Below, piece after piece: positions 1 through 7,561 of a stretch of 64,000 bases of DNA. Numbering within the stretch: position 1 is the first letter of the stretch; each line of letters opens with the position of its first letter. The DNA is from Clavibacter sepedonicus (GTDB taxonomy: Bacteria > Actinomycetota > Actinomycetes > Actinomycetales > Microbacteriaceae). The DNA lies in contig NC_010407.1 in NCBI RefSeq assembly GCF_000069225.1, positions 806,001-870,000 of the forward strand, read 5' to 3'. Position numbers and translations under genes: made by a program. Under the pieces are notes generated by a model. The model had not been told where the DNA came from. It made no database searches and saw only the letters and a list, made by a program, of their open reading frames with translations.

Positions 1-1083
1 GGCGAGCGCGCCGTCGTTCTCCTCGGCGACCCGCAGCTGCCGCTGGTAGCTCGCGCCGCGGTCGACGATGTCGAGGATCCCCCGCAGCTCCGCCTCGCAG
101 CCGAGCGCGTCCGCGGTGGGGGAGAGGCGCTCCACGAGCGCCCGGGTGTCGTCGCCGACGAGGGCCTCCTCGCCGGCGGCGTCCTGGATGATGATGGCGT
201 CCATCCCGTACCGGGCCGCGCGCCACTTGTTCTCGCGCACGAACCACGGCTGCATCCGCGGGAGCTCCTCGCCGCGGTCGAGCGCGGCTGACAAGTCGTG
301 CACGAGGCACTGGACCAGGGCCGCGAGCGACGCGATCTCCCCGAGCGTCGAGACGCCGTCGAACACGCGCGTCTCGAGGGTGCCCCACTTGGGCGCCGGC
401 CGGATGTCCCAGCGCAGCTCGCTGTGGTGGTCGATGACGCCGACGTGCGTCATGTCGCCGATGAGCCGCTCGTAGTCGGCCCACGTCGTGAGGTCGGGCG
501 GCAGCCCCGCGGTCGGCAGCTGCTGGAACATGAGCGCCCGGTTTGACGCGTACCCCGTCTCCTGTCCGGACCAGAACGGGCTCGACGCGCTGAGCGCCTG
601 GAACCGGGGGAGGTGCACGAGGAGCGCGTTGAGGATCGGGAGCGCCTTCGATCCGTCCTCGATCCCGACGTGCACGTGCACGCCCCAGATCATCATTTGC
701 CGCCCCCACCACCTGGTGCGGTCGAGCAGCGTGGCGTACCGCTCGTTGTCGGGGGTGACGTCCTGGTCGGGCCAGGCGCTGAAGGGGTGGGTCCCCGCGC
801 ACATGAGGTCAATGCCGAGCGGGTCCGCGACGTCCACCACCCGCTCGATGAGCCGCGCGAGGTCGTCCACGGCGTGCCCGACACGGGAGTGCGGCGCGCT
901 GACGACCTCGACCGTGTTGGTGAGGAACTCCCCGGTCACGTGCGGGTGCGCGTCGTCGTGGGGGAAGGAGCGGAGGATCTGCGGCGCGACGCCGGCGAGC
1001 TCCCCCGAGCCGCGGTCGACGCACGCGAGCTCCCACTCGATCCCGACGCGGGACGGGGGCTGGCGGGCGAAGTCGATCTGCAT
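1..1083 (-). CDS. ybdK: carboxylate-amine ligase, YbdK family (glutamate-cysteine ligase type 2), C-terminus cut by window edge
   Basis: Reading from an ATG at 1083 toward position 1 gives 361 uninterrupted codons that run off the window. The N-terminus reads MQIDFARQPPSRVGIEWELA, the usual GIEWEL start of the GCS2 family. The blocks GVHVHVGIEDG (active-site histidines), ETGYASNRALMFQQ and ELRWDIRPAPKWGTLETRVF follow. The family uses ATP to form a gamma-glutamyl-type amide; in actinobacteria the true substrate is often unknown, so thiol biosynthesis is only a suggestion. It is divergent from rpsP with about 270 bp between them. The missing 3' end is due only to the window edge. Confidence 0.9.
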   Translation of the reverse strand, partial: MQIDFARQPPSRVGIEWELACVDRGSGELAGVAPQILRSFPHDDAHPHVTGEFLTNTVEVVSAPHSRVGHAVDDLARLIERVVDVADPLGIDLMCAGTHPFSAWPDQDVTPDNERYATLLDRTRWWGRQMMIWGVHVHVGIEDGSKALPILNALLVHLPRFQALSASSPFWSGQETGYASNRALMFQQLPTAGLPPDLTTWADYERLIGDMTHVGVIDHHSELRWDIRPAPKWGTLETRVFDGVSTLGEIASLAALVQCLVHDLSAALDRGEELPRMQPWFVRENKWRAARYGMDAIIIQDAAGEEALVGDDTRALVERLSPTADALGCEAELRGILDIVDRGASYQRQLRVAEENDGALA

Positions 1084-1222
1084 GCGGGTCCTGCCGTCCA
1101 CGGGGTCTCGGGGCGCATGCGCCGGGTGTCGTCCGATCATGCCACGCACCCCTCGGGAGGGCCGGGCGATGACGCCGTGCGGCGCGCCGACACCGGGGGT
1201 CCCGGCCGGGCCCGGCGTCTGC

Positions 1223-1228
1223 CATAAT
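1223..1228 (+). promoter_or_regulatory. -10 element for the rpsP operon
   Basis: CATAAT is a good -10 hexamer about 130 bp before the rpsP start. It implies a 5' leader of roughly 120 nt. No clear -35 is visible. Confidence 0.45.
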
Positions 1229-1356
1229 GATCTGTCGAGTCCGCGATCGTCCGACCCTCTAATCAGGCGCCGCGAGACCCCATCGAACCAATGCCGAGTG
1301 TGCCCCCACGCTCACGGCCGTCAGTTCACCCCACACAAAAGAAATTCAGGAGAATT

Positions 1357-1764
1357 GTGGCTGTCAAGATCCGTCTGAAGCGCCTGGGCAAGATCCGCGC
1401 GCCGTACTACCGCATCGTCGTCGCCGACTCGCGCGCCAAGCGCGACGGCCGCGTCATCGAGGAGATCGGCAAGTACCACCCCACCGAGGAGCCCTCGTTC
1501 ATCGAGGTCCAGTCGGAGCGGGCGCAGTACTGGCTCTCCGTGGGCGCCCAGCCCACCGAGCAGGTCGAGGCCCTCCTCAAGCTCACGGGCGACTGGGGTC
1601 GCTTCAAGGGCGACAAGGACGCCGTCTCCACCGTCCGCACCCGCGAGGCGAAGCCCGCCTACGTCGCGGACGAGAAGAAGAAGCCGGTCCTCAAGCCGAA
1701 GACCGAGAAGGCCGCGCCCGAGGCCGCTGCGCCCGAGGCCGAGGCGACCGAGGAGCAGGCCTAG
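1357..1764 (+). CDS. rpsP: 30S ribosomal protein S16
   Basis: The 135-residue product opens (M)[19 protein letters not shown], the invariant S16 N-terminus, followed by [23 protein letters not shown]16 binds 16S rRNA early in small-subunit assembly. The GTG start at 1357 is chosen because AGGAG lies just upstream (about 1348-1352) and homology begins there; a longer upstream frame has no S16 similarity. The Ala/Glu-rich tail after about residue 105 is typical of actinobacterial S16. First gene of rpsP-khpA-rimM-trmD, with 3 nt to the next start. Confidence 0.97.
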   Translation: MAVKIRLKRLGKIRAPYYRIVVADSRAKRDGRVIEEIGKYHPTEEPSFIEVQSERAQYWLSVGAQPTEQVEALLKLTGDWGRFKGDKDAVSTVRTREAKPAYVADEKKKPVLKPKTEKAAPEAAAPEAEATEEQA

Positions 1765-1767
1765 CCC

Positions 1768-2004
1768 ATGCTCGCTCCCGCGCTCGCTCATCTGGTCAAG
1801 GGCATCGTCGAGCACCCGGACGACGTCTCCGTGACGAGCAAGGGATCCCCCCGCGGCGAGGTCCTCGAGGTGCGCGTGCACCCCGAGGACCTCGGCCGGG
1901 TCATCGGCCGAGCGGGTCGCACCGCGAAGGCCCTCCGGACGCTCGTCTCGGCTCTCGCCGACGGCCAGCGCGTCCGCGTCGATGTGGTGGACACCGATTC
2001 CTGA
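1768..2004 (+). CDS. khpA: KH-domain RNA-binding protein KhpA
   Basis: This 78-residue protein is a single KH domain. It reads HPEDLGRVIGRAGRTAKALR, with the IGRAGR loop giving the GxxG RNA-contact motif, and ends [11 protein letters not shown]. The family (formerly YlqC) binds RNA, usually as a partner of KhpB/Jag, and affects cell elongation. It lies between rpsP and rimM, its standard place in Gram-positive bacteria. The gene starts 3 nt after rpsP and its 3' end overlaps the rimM start by 23 nt, so the genes are co-translated. Confidence 0.93.
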   Translation: MLAPALAHLVKGIVEHPDDVSVTSKGSPRGEVLEVRVHPEDLGRVIGRAGRTAKALRTLVSALADGQRVRVDVVDTDS

Positions 2005-2617
2005 GGACATCGTCCGTGACCCCGCGGCGTTCCGCGTGGGCCGGCTGACCAAGGCGCACGGGCTCAAGGGAGCGGTCAAGCTCGAGCTGTTCACGGACGA
2101 CCCCGACAAGCGGTTCGTCCCCGGAGCCGAGTTCTCGCTCCAGGTCCCCGACTCGTCCCCCTGGCACGGACGCACCCTCACGCTCACCGAGCTGCGCTGG
2201 TACAACAGCCACCCGGTCGGGTTCTTCGAGGGCGTCGCCGACCGCACGGCCGCCGAGTCGCTCGCGAAGGCCATCCTCTGGATGACGCCGCCGGCCGACG
2301 AGCCCGCCGAGCCCGATGCCTGGTACGACCACCAGCTGGTGGGCCTGAAGGTCCTCCGCGACGGCGTCGAGGTCGGCACCGTCTCGCTGGTCGACCACTT
2401 CCCGGCTCAGGACCTGCTGCATGTCGACACCCCGTCCGGCACGGTGCTCGTCCCGTTCGTGCAGGCCATCGTGCCATCGGTGGACGTGGAGGCCGGCACG
2501 CTCGTCATCACGCCGCCGCTCGGCCTGTTCGAGGAGATCCCGGACGAGCAGCCGACGCCCTCCGCGACGTCGGATGCCGAGCCCGGGTCCGCCCCCGAGG
2601 GCGACGACGCCCGCTGA
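1982..2617 (+). CDS. rimM: ribosome maturation factor RimM
   Basis: The 211-residue protein carries [20 protein letters not shown], the RimM N-terminal beta-barrel signature, and a PRC-barrel half with [21 protein letters not shown] and [21 protein letters not shown]. RimM binds S19 and 16S rRNA during 30S maturation. The ATG at 1982 lies inside khpA; the next in-frame start candidate (GTG, 2036) would remove part of the conserved strand, so the overlapping start is preferred. The last ~35 residues are an acidic, low-complexity tail. Confidence 0.93.
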   Translation: MWWTPIPEDIVRDPAAFRVGRLTKAHGLKGAVKLELFTDDPDKRFVPGAEFSLQVPDSSPWHGRTLTLTELRWYNSHPVGFFEGVADRTAAESLAKAILWMTPPADEPAEPDAWYDHQLVGLKVLRDGVEVGTVSLVDHFPAQDLLHVDTPSGTVLVPFVQAIVPSVDVEAGTLVITPPLGLFEEIPDEQPTPSATSDAEPGSAPEGDDAR

Positions 2618-2618
2618 C

Positions 2619-3305
2619 ATGCGGATCGACATCGTCTCGATCTTCCCCGAGTTCTTCGGGGTGCTCGACATCTCCCTGCTCGGTCGCGCGCGCCAGTCCG
2701 GCCTCATCGACCTCCGCCTGCACGATCTGCGCGCCTTCACCCACGACCGCCACCGCACCGTGGACGACACGCCCTACGGGGGCGGAGCCGGCATGGTGAT
2801 GCGCCCGGAGCCGTGGGGCGAGGCGATGGACGAGGTGCTCGCCGACGACACGGATCCCGTCGTGATCTTCCCGTCGCCCGCCGGCGAGGTGTTCACGCAG
2901 GCCATGGCCCAGGAGCTCTCCGCCGAGCCGCACCTGGCGTTCGGCTGCGGTCGATACGAGGGCATCGACCAGCGCGTCGTCGACCACACCGCCACCCGCG
3001 CCCGGGTGCGCCTGGTGAGCCTCGGCGACTACGTGCTGAACGGCGGCGAGGTCGCGGTCATGGCCATGATCGAGGCGATCGGCCGGCTCGTGCCCGGCGT
3101 CGTCGGCAACCCCGCGAGCCTCGTGGAGGAGAGCCACTCCGACGGCCTGCTCGAGCACCCCAGCTACACGAAGCCGCCCGAGTGGCGCGGTCTCGCCGTG
3201 CCCGACGTGCTGCGCAGCGGCAACCACGGCGCCATCGCCGCATGGCGACGCGAGCAGCAGCTCGAGCGCACCCGCCGCGTCCGCCCGGACCTCCTGCCCG
3301 ACTAG
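2619..3305 (+). CDS. trmD: tRNA (guanine-37-N1)-methyltransferase
   Basis: This 228-residue SPOUT methyltransferase begins [13 protein letters not shown] one base after the rimM stop. It contains [12 protein letters not shown], the SAM-binding trefoil-knot segment [13 protein letters not shown] (about residues 107-119), and [13 protein letters not shown] (about 134-146). It methylates G37 of tRNAs to prevent +1 frameshifting. Length and motif order are normal. It ends the rpsP operon here: the following gene, map, runs the other way, so rplS is not directly downstream as it is in many bacteria. Confidence 0.96.
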   Translation: MRIDIVSIFPEFFGVLDISLLGRARQSGLIDLRLHDLRAFTHDRHRTVDDTPYGGGAGMVMRPEPWGEAMDEVLADDTDPVVIFPSPAGEVFTQAMAQELSAEPHLAFGCGRYEGIDQRVVDHTATRARVRLVSLGDYVLNGGEVAVMAMIEAIGRLVPGVVGNPASLVEESHSDGLLEHPSYTKPPEWRGLAVPDVLRSGNHGAIAAWRREQQLERTRRVRPDLLPD

Positions 3306-3339
3306 GCCGGCGCGGCGCGGGCCCGCAGGCGTCCCGGCG

Positions 3340-4107
3340 TCAGGAGCGGGCGGTGAGGATCAGCGGGCCGGACTCGGTGATCGCGACCGTGTGCTCCATG
3401 TGCGCGCCGCGCGAGCCGTCGGCGCTGCGGAGGGTCCAGCCGTCCTTGTCCGTGTATATCTCGTCGGTGCTCTGCAGGAACCACGGCTCGATCGCGATGA
3501 CCAGTCCGGGACGCAGCGGGACGCCGCGGTTCGGCCGACCCTGGTTCGCGATGTGCGGATCGCTGTGCATGGTGCGACCGACGCCGTGTCCGCCGAAGTC
3601 CGTGTTGACCGAGTAGCCGGCCTCGGTCGCGACCGCGCCGATCGCCGCCGAGATGTCGCCCGTGCGCCCGCCCGGCTGCGCGGCGCGGATGCCCGCCTCG
3701 AGGGCGGCGGTCGTCACCTCGATGAGGCGGACGTCCTCCGCGCGGGGCGTGCCGACGATGACGCTGACAGCCGAGTCGCTGACCCAGCCGTCGACGGACG
3801 CCGCGAAGTCGAGGCTCAGGAGGTCGCCGTCCTGCAGCCGGTAGTCGTGGGGGAGCCCGTGCAGCACGCCGTCGTTGACGGACGTGCAGAGCACCTTGCC
3901 GAAGGGCATGGCGCCGAAGGACGGGTGGTAGTCGATGTAGCAGGACTCGGCGCCGCGCGCGCGGATCATGCGGTGCGCCTCGCGGTCGAGGTCGAGCAGG
4001 TTGACTCCGACGTCGGCCTTCGCGGCCAGGGCCGTGAGCACGGAGGCCACGAACTCCCCGGCGGGTCGCATCTGGTCCATCTCGGCGGGCGTTCGCAGTT
4101 CCATCAC
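3340..4107 (-). CDS. map: type I methionine aminopeptidase
   Basis: The product (254-255 residues) has the five MetAP metal ligands in order: Asp in SLDFA, Asp in SDSAV, His in GGHGVGRTMHSDP, Glu in AIEPWF and Glu in AHMEHTVAITESG. It removes N-terminal Met from nascent proteins. GTG at 4107 and ATG at 4104 are both possible starts; a TAGGAT box 7 nt upstream of the GTG suggests a leaderless message starting at the GTG. The gene lies convergent to trmD, breaking the usual trmD-rplS linkage. Confidence 0.95.
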   Translation of the reverse strand: MMELRTPAEMDQMRPAGEFVASVLTALAAKADVGVNLLDLDREAHRMIRARGAESCYIDYHPSFGAMPFGKVLCTSVNDGVLHGLPHDYRLQDGDLLSLDFAASVDGWVSDSAVSVIVGTPRAEDVRLIEVTTAALEAGIRAAQPGGRTGDISAAIGAVATEAGYSVNTDFGGHGVGRTMHSDPHIANQGRPNRGVPLRPGLVIAIEPWFLQSTDEIYTDKDGWTLRSADGSRGAHMEHTVAITESGPLILTARS

Positions 4108-4114
4108 GCGAAGG

Positions 4115-4120
4115 ATCCTA
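4115..4120 (-). promoter_or_regulatory. leaderless -10 for map
   Basis: Reverse-strand TAGGAT lies 7 nt before the GTG at 4107. This spacing puts transcription initiation at or very near the start codon. Confidence 0.55.
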
Positions 4121-4166
4121 CGGGAGCGGGGATCCCGACCCTCCTGCGATGCCCAGGATCCGCTCC

Positions 4167-4172
4167 TAGCAT
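4167..4172 (+). promoter_or_regulatory. leaderless -10
   Basis: TAGCAT ends 6 nt before the ATG at 4179. There is no Shine-Dalgarno sequence, so a leaderless mRNA is expected. Confidence 0.55.
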
Positions 4173-4178
4173 GGGGCG

Positions 4179-4670
4179 ATGCAGCACTCCCCGGCCCTCG
4201 GTCTCCGTCGCGCGCTCTACCGCTGGCAGTTCGCCGCGGTCGTCGTGCTCCCCGCCTGGCTCCTCGTCGGCTGGGCGGCCGCCGGCTCCGGCGGATGGGA
4301 GCTCCTCCTCGTGATGCTCGCGGTCGGCGCCCTCGGGATCGCCCTGCTCGCCGCCCTCGGCCTCGTGCTGGCCCGGCGGTCCGTCCGCACCGCGCGGGCC
4401 GTCTCCCCGGCGGACGCGCTGGCCATGGGCGTCGTGACCCTCGCCGTCATCGGCACGGGCACCTACTCCGTCGTCAGCACCTGGTGCGCGGTCATCGCGG
4501 CCCTCGCCGTCGTCGCGCTCGTCGCGCTCGCCATCCGGCAGCTGCTCGTGGAGACGAGAGCGCGGATGCAGGAGGTCATCGCCGTCATCGAGCGGGACGC
4601 CCAGCCGCGACCGCCCGAGTGGAAGGCCGCCGAGGGGCCCGACGCCGGACGCACCATCCGGCTGGAGTGA
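4179..4670 (+). CDS. small integral membrane protein, function unknown
   Basis: This 163-residue protein has about four hydrophobic segments: FAAVVVLPAWLLVGWAA, LLLVMLAVGALGIALLAALG, ADALAMGVVTLAVIGTGTY and VIAALAVVALVALAI. A soluble, charged C-terminal tail with PRPPEWKAAEGPDAG follows. I do not recognise a family. It lies between map and rplS and is expressed from its own leaderless promoter, so it need not be linked functionally to either. Codon use and GC match the neighbours. Confidence 0.75.
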   Translation: MQHSPALGLRRALYRWQFAAVVVLPAWLLVGWAAAGSGGWELLLVMLAVGALGIALLAALGLVLARRSVRTARAVSPADALAMGVVTLAVIGTGTYSVVSTWCAVIAALAVVALVALAIRQLLVETRARMQEVIAVIERDAQPRPPEWKAAEGPDAGRTIRLE

Positions 4671-4693
4671 CCGGCCGCGCGAGGACCTGCGCT

Positions 4694-4723
4694 TTGCGCT
4701 CGACGCGCCCGAGGTGACACAAT
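4694..4723 (+). promoter_or_regulatory. sigma-70-type promoter of rplS
   Basis: TTGCGC at 4694-4699 and CACAAT at 4718-4723 are 18 nt apart. They predict a transcript starting near 4730, about 110 nt before rplS. Confidence 0.5.
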
Positions 4724-4749
4724 GGGCGATCGTGCCTGCCGTCGACCCT

Positions 4750-4819
4750 GCCACGGGGGAGTCGGCCACTCATGCGGGCCGTTCCCCTTCCAGACATTGA
4801 TGCGCAGTCGACCCGTGGC
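4750..4819 (+). promoter_or_regulatory. structured rplS leader (candidate autoregulatory element)
   Basis: Inside the ~110-nt leader, GCCACGGG at 4750-4757 is complementary over 8 nt to CCCGTGGC at 4812-4819, closing a large stem 22 nt before the L19 start. Autogenous leaders are common for ribosomal proteins. Its function here is inferred from position and pairing only. Confidence 0.3.
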
Positions 4820-4840
4820 GGTTGCAGAGAGCGGTACACC

Positions 4841-5185
4841 ATGCACATCCTCGATTCCGTCGACAAGGCGTCGCTGCGGTCGGACATCCCCGACTTCCGC
4901 GCCGGCGACACGGTCAAGGTCCACGTCAACATCGTCGAGGGCAGCCGCTCGCGCATCCAGGTGTTCCAGGGCATCGTCATCGGCCGTCAGGGCGAGGGCG
5001 TCCGCGAGACGTTCTGCGTCCGCAAGGTCAGCTTCCAGGTCGGCGTCGAGCGCACCTTCCCGGTGCACTCCCCGGTCATCGACCACATCGAGGTCGTGAC
5101 GCGCGGCGACGTGCGCCGCGCCAAGCTCTACTTCCTGCGCGACCTGCGCGGCAAGAAGGCGAAGATCAAGGAGAAGCGCTCCTAG
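4841..5185 (+). CDS. rplS: 50S ribosomal protein L19
   Basis: The 114-residue product starts [19 protein letters not shown] and contains the L19 core [32 protein letters not shown] and [21 protein letters not shown]19 sits at the 30S-50S interface. The ATG at 4841 fits the family start; an upstream in-frame extension is not conserved-looking. It is transcribed separately from trmD because map intervenes, and is followed by lepB. Confidence 0.97.
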   Translation: MHILDSVDKASLRSDIPDFRAGDTVKVHVNIVEGSRSRIQVFQGIVIGRQGEGVRETFCVRKVSFQVGVERTFPVHSPVIDHIEVVTRGDVRRAKLYFLRDLRGKKAKIKEKRS

Positions 5186-5211
5186 CGCATCCCCACCTGT
5201 CATCCCACTGG

Positions 5212-5239
5212 GCTCCCGGCGCATATGCTTGCCGGGAGC
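5212..5239 (+). terminator. hairpin between rplS and lepB
   Basis: GCTCCCGGC (5212-5220) pairs perfectly with GCCGGGAGC (5231-5239) around a 10-nt loop. There is no T-run behind it. The loop also contains TATGCT (5224-5229), a plausible -10 for lepB, so the site may combine attenuation with promotion. Confidence 0.45.
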
Positions 5240-5251
5240 TCAGGCGGTTAA

Positions 5252-6004
5252 ATGACAGACAGCACGGCACCCGTGGGGACGAGATCCTCGGGCAGGCACA
5301 GCGGCAGCGGGTCGCGTGGATGGAAGACGTTCCTCCGGGACGTCATCGTCATCTTCGTGGTGGCCCTCCTGGTATCCATCCTGATCAAGGCGTTCCTGAT
5401 CCGGTCCTTCTACATCCCCTCGGCGTCGATGGAGGACACCCTCCAGATCAACGACCGCATCGTCGTCAATCAGCTGACTCCGCGGCTGATGCCGCTCCAG
5501 CACGGCGACGTCGTGGTGTTCCGTGATCCGGGCGGTTGGCTGACGCCGTCGCCTGAGGTCGACAAGCCGCCTCTCGCGGCCGCCGTCGACTGGGCGCTCA
5601 CCACGGTGGGCCTCTCCGCGTCCGACAGCAACGACCACCTCATCAAGCGCCTCATCGGGCTGCCGGGCGACCATGTCGTCTGCTGCAACTCCCTCGGCCA
5701 GATGAGCGTCAACGACGTGCCCCTCGACGAGCCGTACCTGAAGCTCGTCCCCGGCGACACGCGCGCGTCCGACGTCGACTTCGACGTCACCGTCCCTGCG
5801 GACTCCCTCTGGGTGATGGGCGACAACCGCGGCAACTCCGCGGACTCGCGCTACAACGTCGACGGTCCCACGAAGGGCTTCGTGCCCATCGACCACGTGG
5901 TCGGCCGCGCGTTCGTCATCACCTGGCCCATCGACCGCTGGTCGATCCTCAGCGACCACCCCGAGACGTTCGGCGACGTGCCCGACGCGGTCCCCGCCGG
6001 CTGA
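5252..6004 (+). CDS. lepB: signal peptidase I
   Basis: This 250-residue membrane protease has one N-terminal transmembrane segment (DVIVIFVVALLVSILIKAF, about residues 31-49). The catalytic Ser is near residue 59 in IPSASMEDTL and the general-base Lys near 132 in HLIKRLIGLPGDHV. Box E reads MGDNRGNSADSRYN. It cleaves Sec/Tat signal peptides outside the membrane. Secreted candidates nearby include the transglycosylase-like protein and the LPXTG protein. Its stop overlaps the rnhB ATG by one base, so the two are translationally coupled. Confidence 0.95.
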   Translation: MTDSTAPVGTRSSGRHSGSGSRGWKTFLRDVIVIFVVALLVSILIKAFLIRSFYIPSASMEDTLQINDRIVVNQLTPRLMPLQHGDVVVFRDPGGWLTPSPEVDKPPLAAAVDWALTTVGLSASDSNDHLIKRLIGLPGDHVVCCNSLGQMSVNDVPLDEPYLKLVPGDTRASDVDFDVTVPADSLWVMGDNRGNSADSRYNVDGPTKGFVPIDHVVGRAFVITWPIDRWSILSDHPETFGDVPDAVPAG

Positions 6005-6663
6005 TGCCGGTCGCCGATCCGACGTTCGAGATCGAGCACGAGCTGCTCGGCGCCGGCGCCGCCCTCGTCATCGGCTGCGACGAGGTCGGGCGCGGTGCCC
6101 TCGCCGGCCCGGTCGCGGTGGGCATGGCGGCTGTCGGCCCCGACGCGGATGCGTTCCCGGTGGGCCTGCGGGACTCGAAGATGCTCAGCGAGAAGCGCCG
6201 AGAGGCCCTGCACCCGCTGGTGTCCGCGTGGGCGGGGCACTCCGCGGTCGGCATGGCGTCAGCCGAGGAGGTGGATGCGCTCGGGATCACGGCCTGCCTC
6301 GGCCTCGCCGGGCGGCGTGCGCTCGTCGAGCTGCACCACCTCGGCGTGCCGCTCCTCGACAGCGTGGTGCTCCTCGACGGGTCCCACGACTGGCTCACGC
6401 CCGCGCTCGTGCATCCGGTGCCGGTGCGGCTCCGCGTCAAGGCCGACCGCGACTGCGCGTCGGTGGCCGCGGCGTCGGTGCTCGCCAAGGTGCACCGCGA
6501 CCGCCTGATGGCCGCGTGGCACGAGGAGTCGCCCGAGTACGGCTGGGCAGGCAACAAGGGCTACGGGAGCCCGGCCCACCTCGACGTGATCCGCGCGAAC
6601 GGGGCGTCGCGGATCCACCGGCGCACGTGGCTCACCGGCGTCCTGGCTTCCCCGGGTGCCTGA
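6004..6663 (+). CDS. rnhB: ribonuclease HII
   Basis: The 219-residue protein contains GCDEVGRGALAGPVAVG with the first two acidic catalytic residues (Asp26, Glu27), then RDSKMLSEKRRE, VVLLDGSHDWL and KADRDCASVAAASVLAKVHRD, completing the DEDD active site. It removes ribonucleotides from DNA. It starts within the lepB stop codon. Length is normal. Confidence 0.95.
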   Translation: MPVADPTFEIEHELLGAGAALVIGCDEVGRGALAGPVAVGMAAVGPDADAFPVGLRDSKMLSEKRREALHPLVSAWAGHSAVGMASAEEVDALGITACLGLAGRRALVELHHLGVPLLDSVVLLDGSHDWLTPALVHPVPVRLRVKADRDCASVAAASVLAKVHRDRLMAAWHEESPEYGWAGNKGYGSPAHLDVIRANGASRIHRRTWLTGVLASPGA

Positions 6664-6754
6664 GGCCCTTCCTCATTCGGGCCCGGGCGCGGCATCCCGT
6701 GGGCGGGGGGTCGGGCGGCGGCCCCGGCCGGACGGAGGCGGCTGCGCGGGCGGT

Positions 6755-6760
6755 TAGGAT
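6755..6760 (+). promoter_or_regulatory. leaderless-type -10
   Basis: TAGGAT lies 9 nt before the ATG at 6770, with no Shine-Dalgarno sequence between. Confidence 0.5.
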
Positions 6761-6769
6761 CGACGGACC

Positions 6770-7093
6770 ATGGATGACGACGAGTTCGAGGACTACGACC
6801 GCGAGGTGGAGCTCGCGCTCTACCGGGAGTACCGGGACATCGTGTCCCAGTTCAAGTACGTGGTCGAGACCGAGCGGCGCTTCTACCTCGCCAACGAGGT
6901 CGAGCTGGTGCGCCGCGACACGGAGCACGACTTCTACTTCGAGCTGAGCATGACCGACGTGTGGGTCTGGGACGTGTACCGCTCCGACCGCTTCGTGAAG
7001 TCCGTGCGCGTGCTCACCTTCAAGGACGTGAACGTCGAGGAGCTGTCGGCGAAGGAGTTCGAGCTCCCCAAGGAGCTCGCCATCGACGAGTAG
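6770..7093 (+). CDS. DUF2469 family protein
   Basis: This 107-residue acidic protein begins MDDDEFEDYDREVELALYRE and continues FKYVVETERRFYLANEVEL. It is the strongly conserved actinobacterial DUF2469 family, found beside rnhB and yraN in most of the phylum. It is soluble, with no signal peptide or metal motif. Its function is unknown. Position and conservation suggest a basic cellular role, but nothing in the sequence shows one. Confidence 0.9.
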   Translation: MDDDEFEDYDREVELALYREYRDIVSQFKYVVETERRFYLANEVELVRRDTEHDFYFELSMTDVWVWDVYRSDRFVKSVRVLTFKDVNVEELSAKEFELPKELAIDE

Positions 7094-7204
7094 GGCTCCT
7101 CACGGGATCCCTCCCCAGGCGCTCGCCCCATCCGCACCGCACGGCCTCGCGTCCGAGGGCGGGCGTCGCCGCCGCGACGACGCATCCTCCTCGCGGAGGT
7201 GCGC

Positions 7205-7561
7205 ATGACACGCGAGCAGGACCTGGGACGACGCGGCGAGGATCTCGCCGCACAGCATCTGATCGAACGCGGCTACGCGCTCGTCGAGCGCAACTGGCGG
7301 TGCCGCGAGGGCGAGGTCGACCTCGTGATGACCCACGGGGGCACGACCGTGCTCGTGGAGGTCAAGACGCGGGCGGGGCTCCGCTACGGGCATCCGCTCG
7401 AGGCGGTCACGCGCGCGAAGGCCGCACGGCTCCGGGTCCTCGCCGGCCTCTGGCGCCAGGCGCATCCTGAGCGGCGCGGGCCGGTGCGGATCGACGTGGT
7501 CGGGGTCGTCTGGCCCCGGGGCGGACAGCCGTCGGTCGAGGTCGTGCGGAGCGCCTGCTGA
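7205..7561 (+). CDS. YraN/UPF0102 family endonuclease-like protein
   Basis: This 118-residue protein has the PD-(D/E)xK-like core [26 protein letters not shown] (catalytic Asp) and VLVEVKTR (ExK). The family is predicted to act on DNA, though its substrate is not established. ATG 7205 is preferred because GGAGG at 7195-7199 is 5 nt away; an in-frame GTG at 7199 overlaps that ribosome site. Its stop overlaps the comM ATG, giving the conserved yraN-comM-dprA order. Confidence 0.9.
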
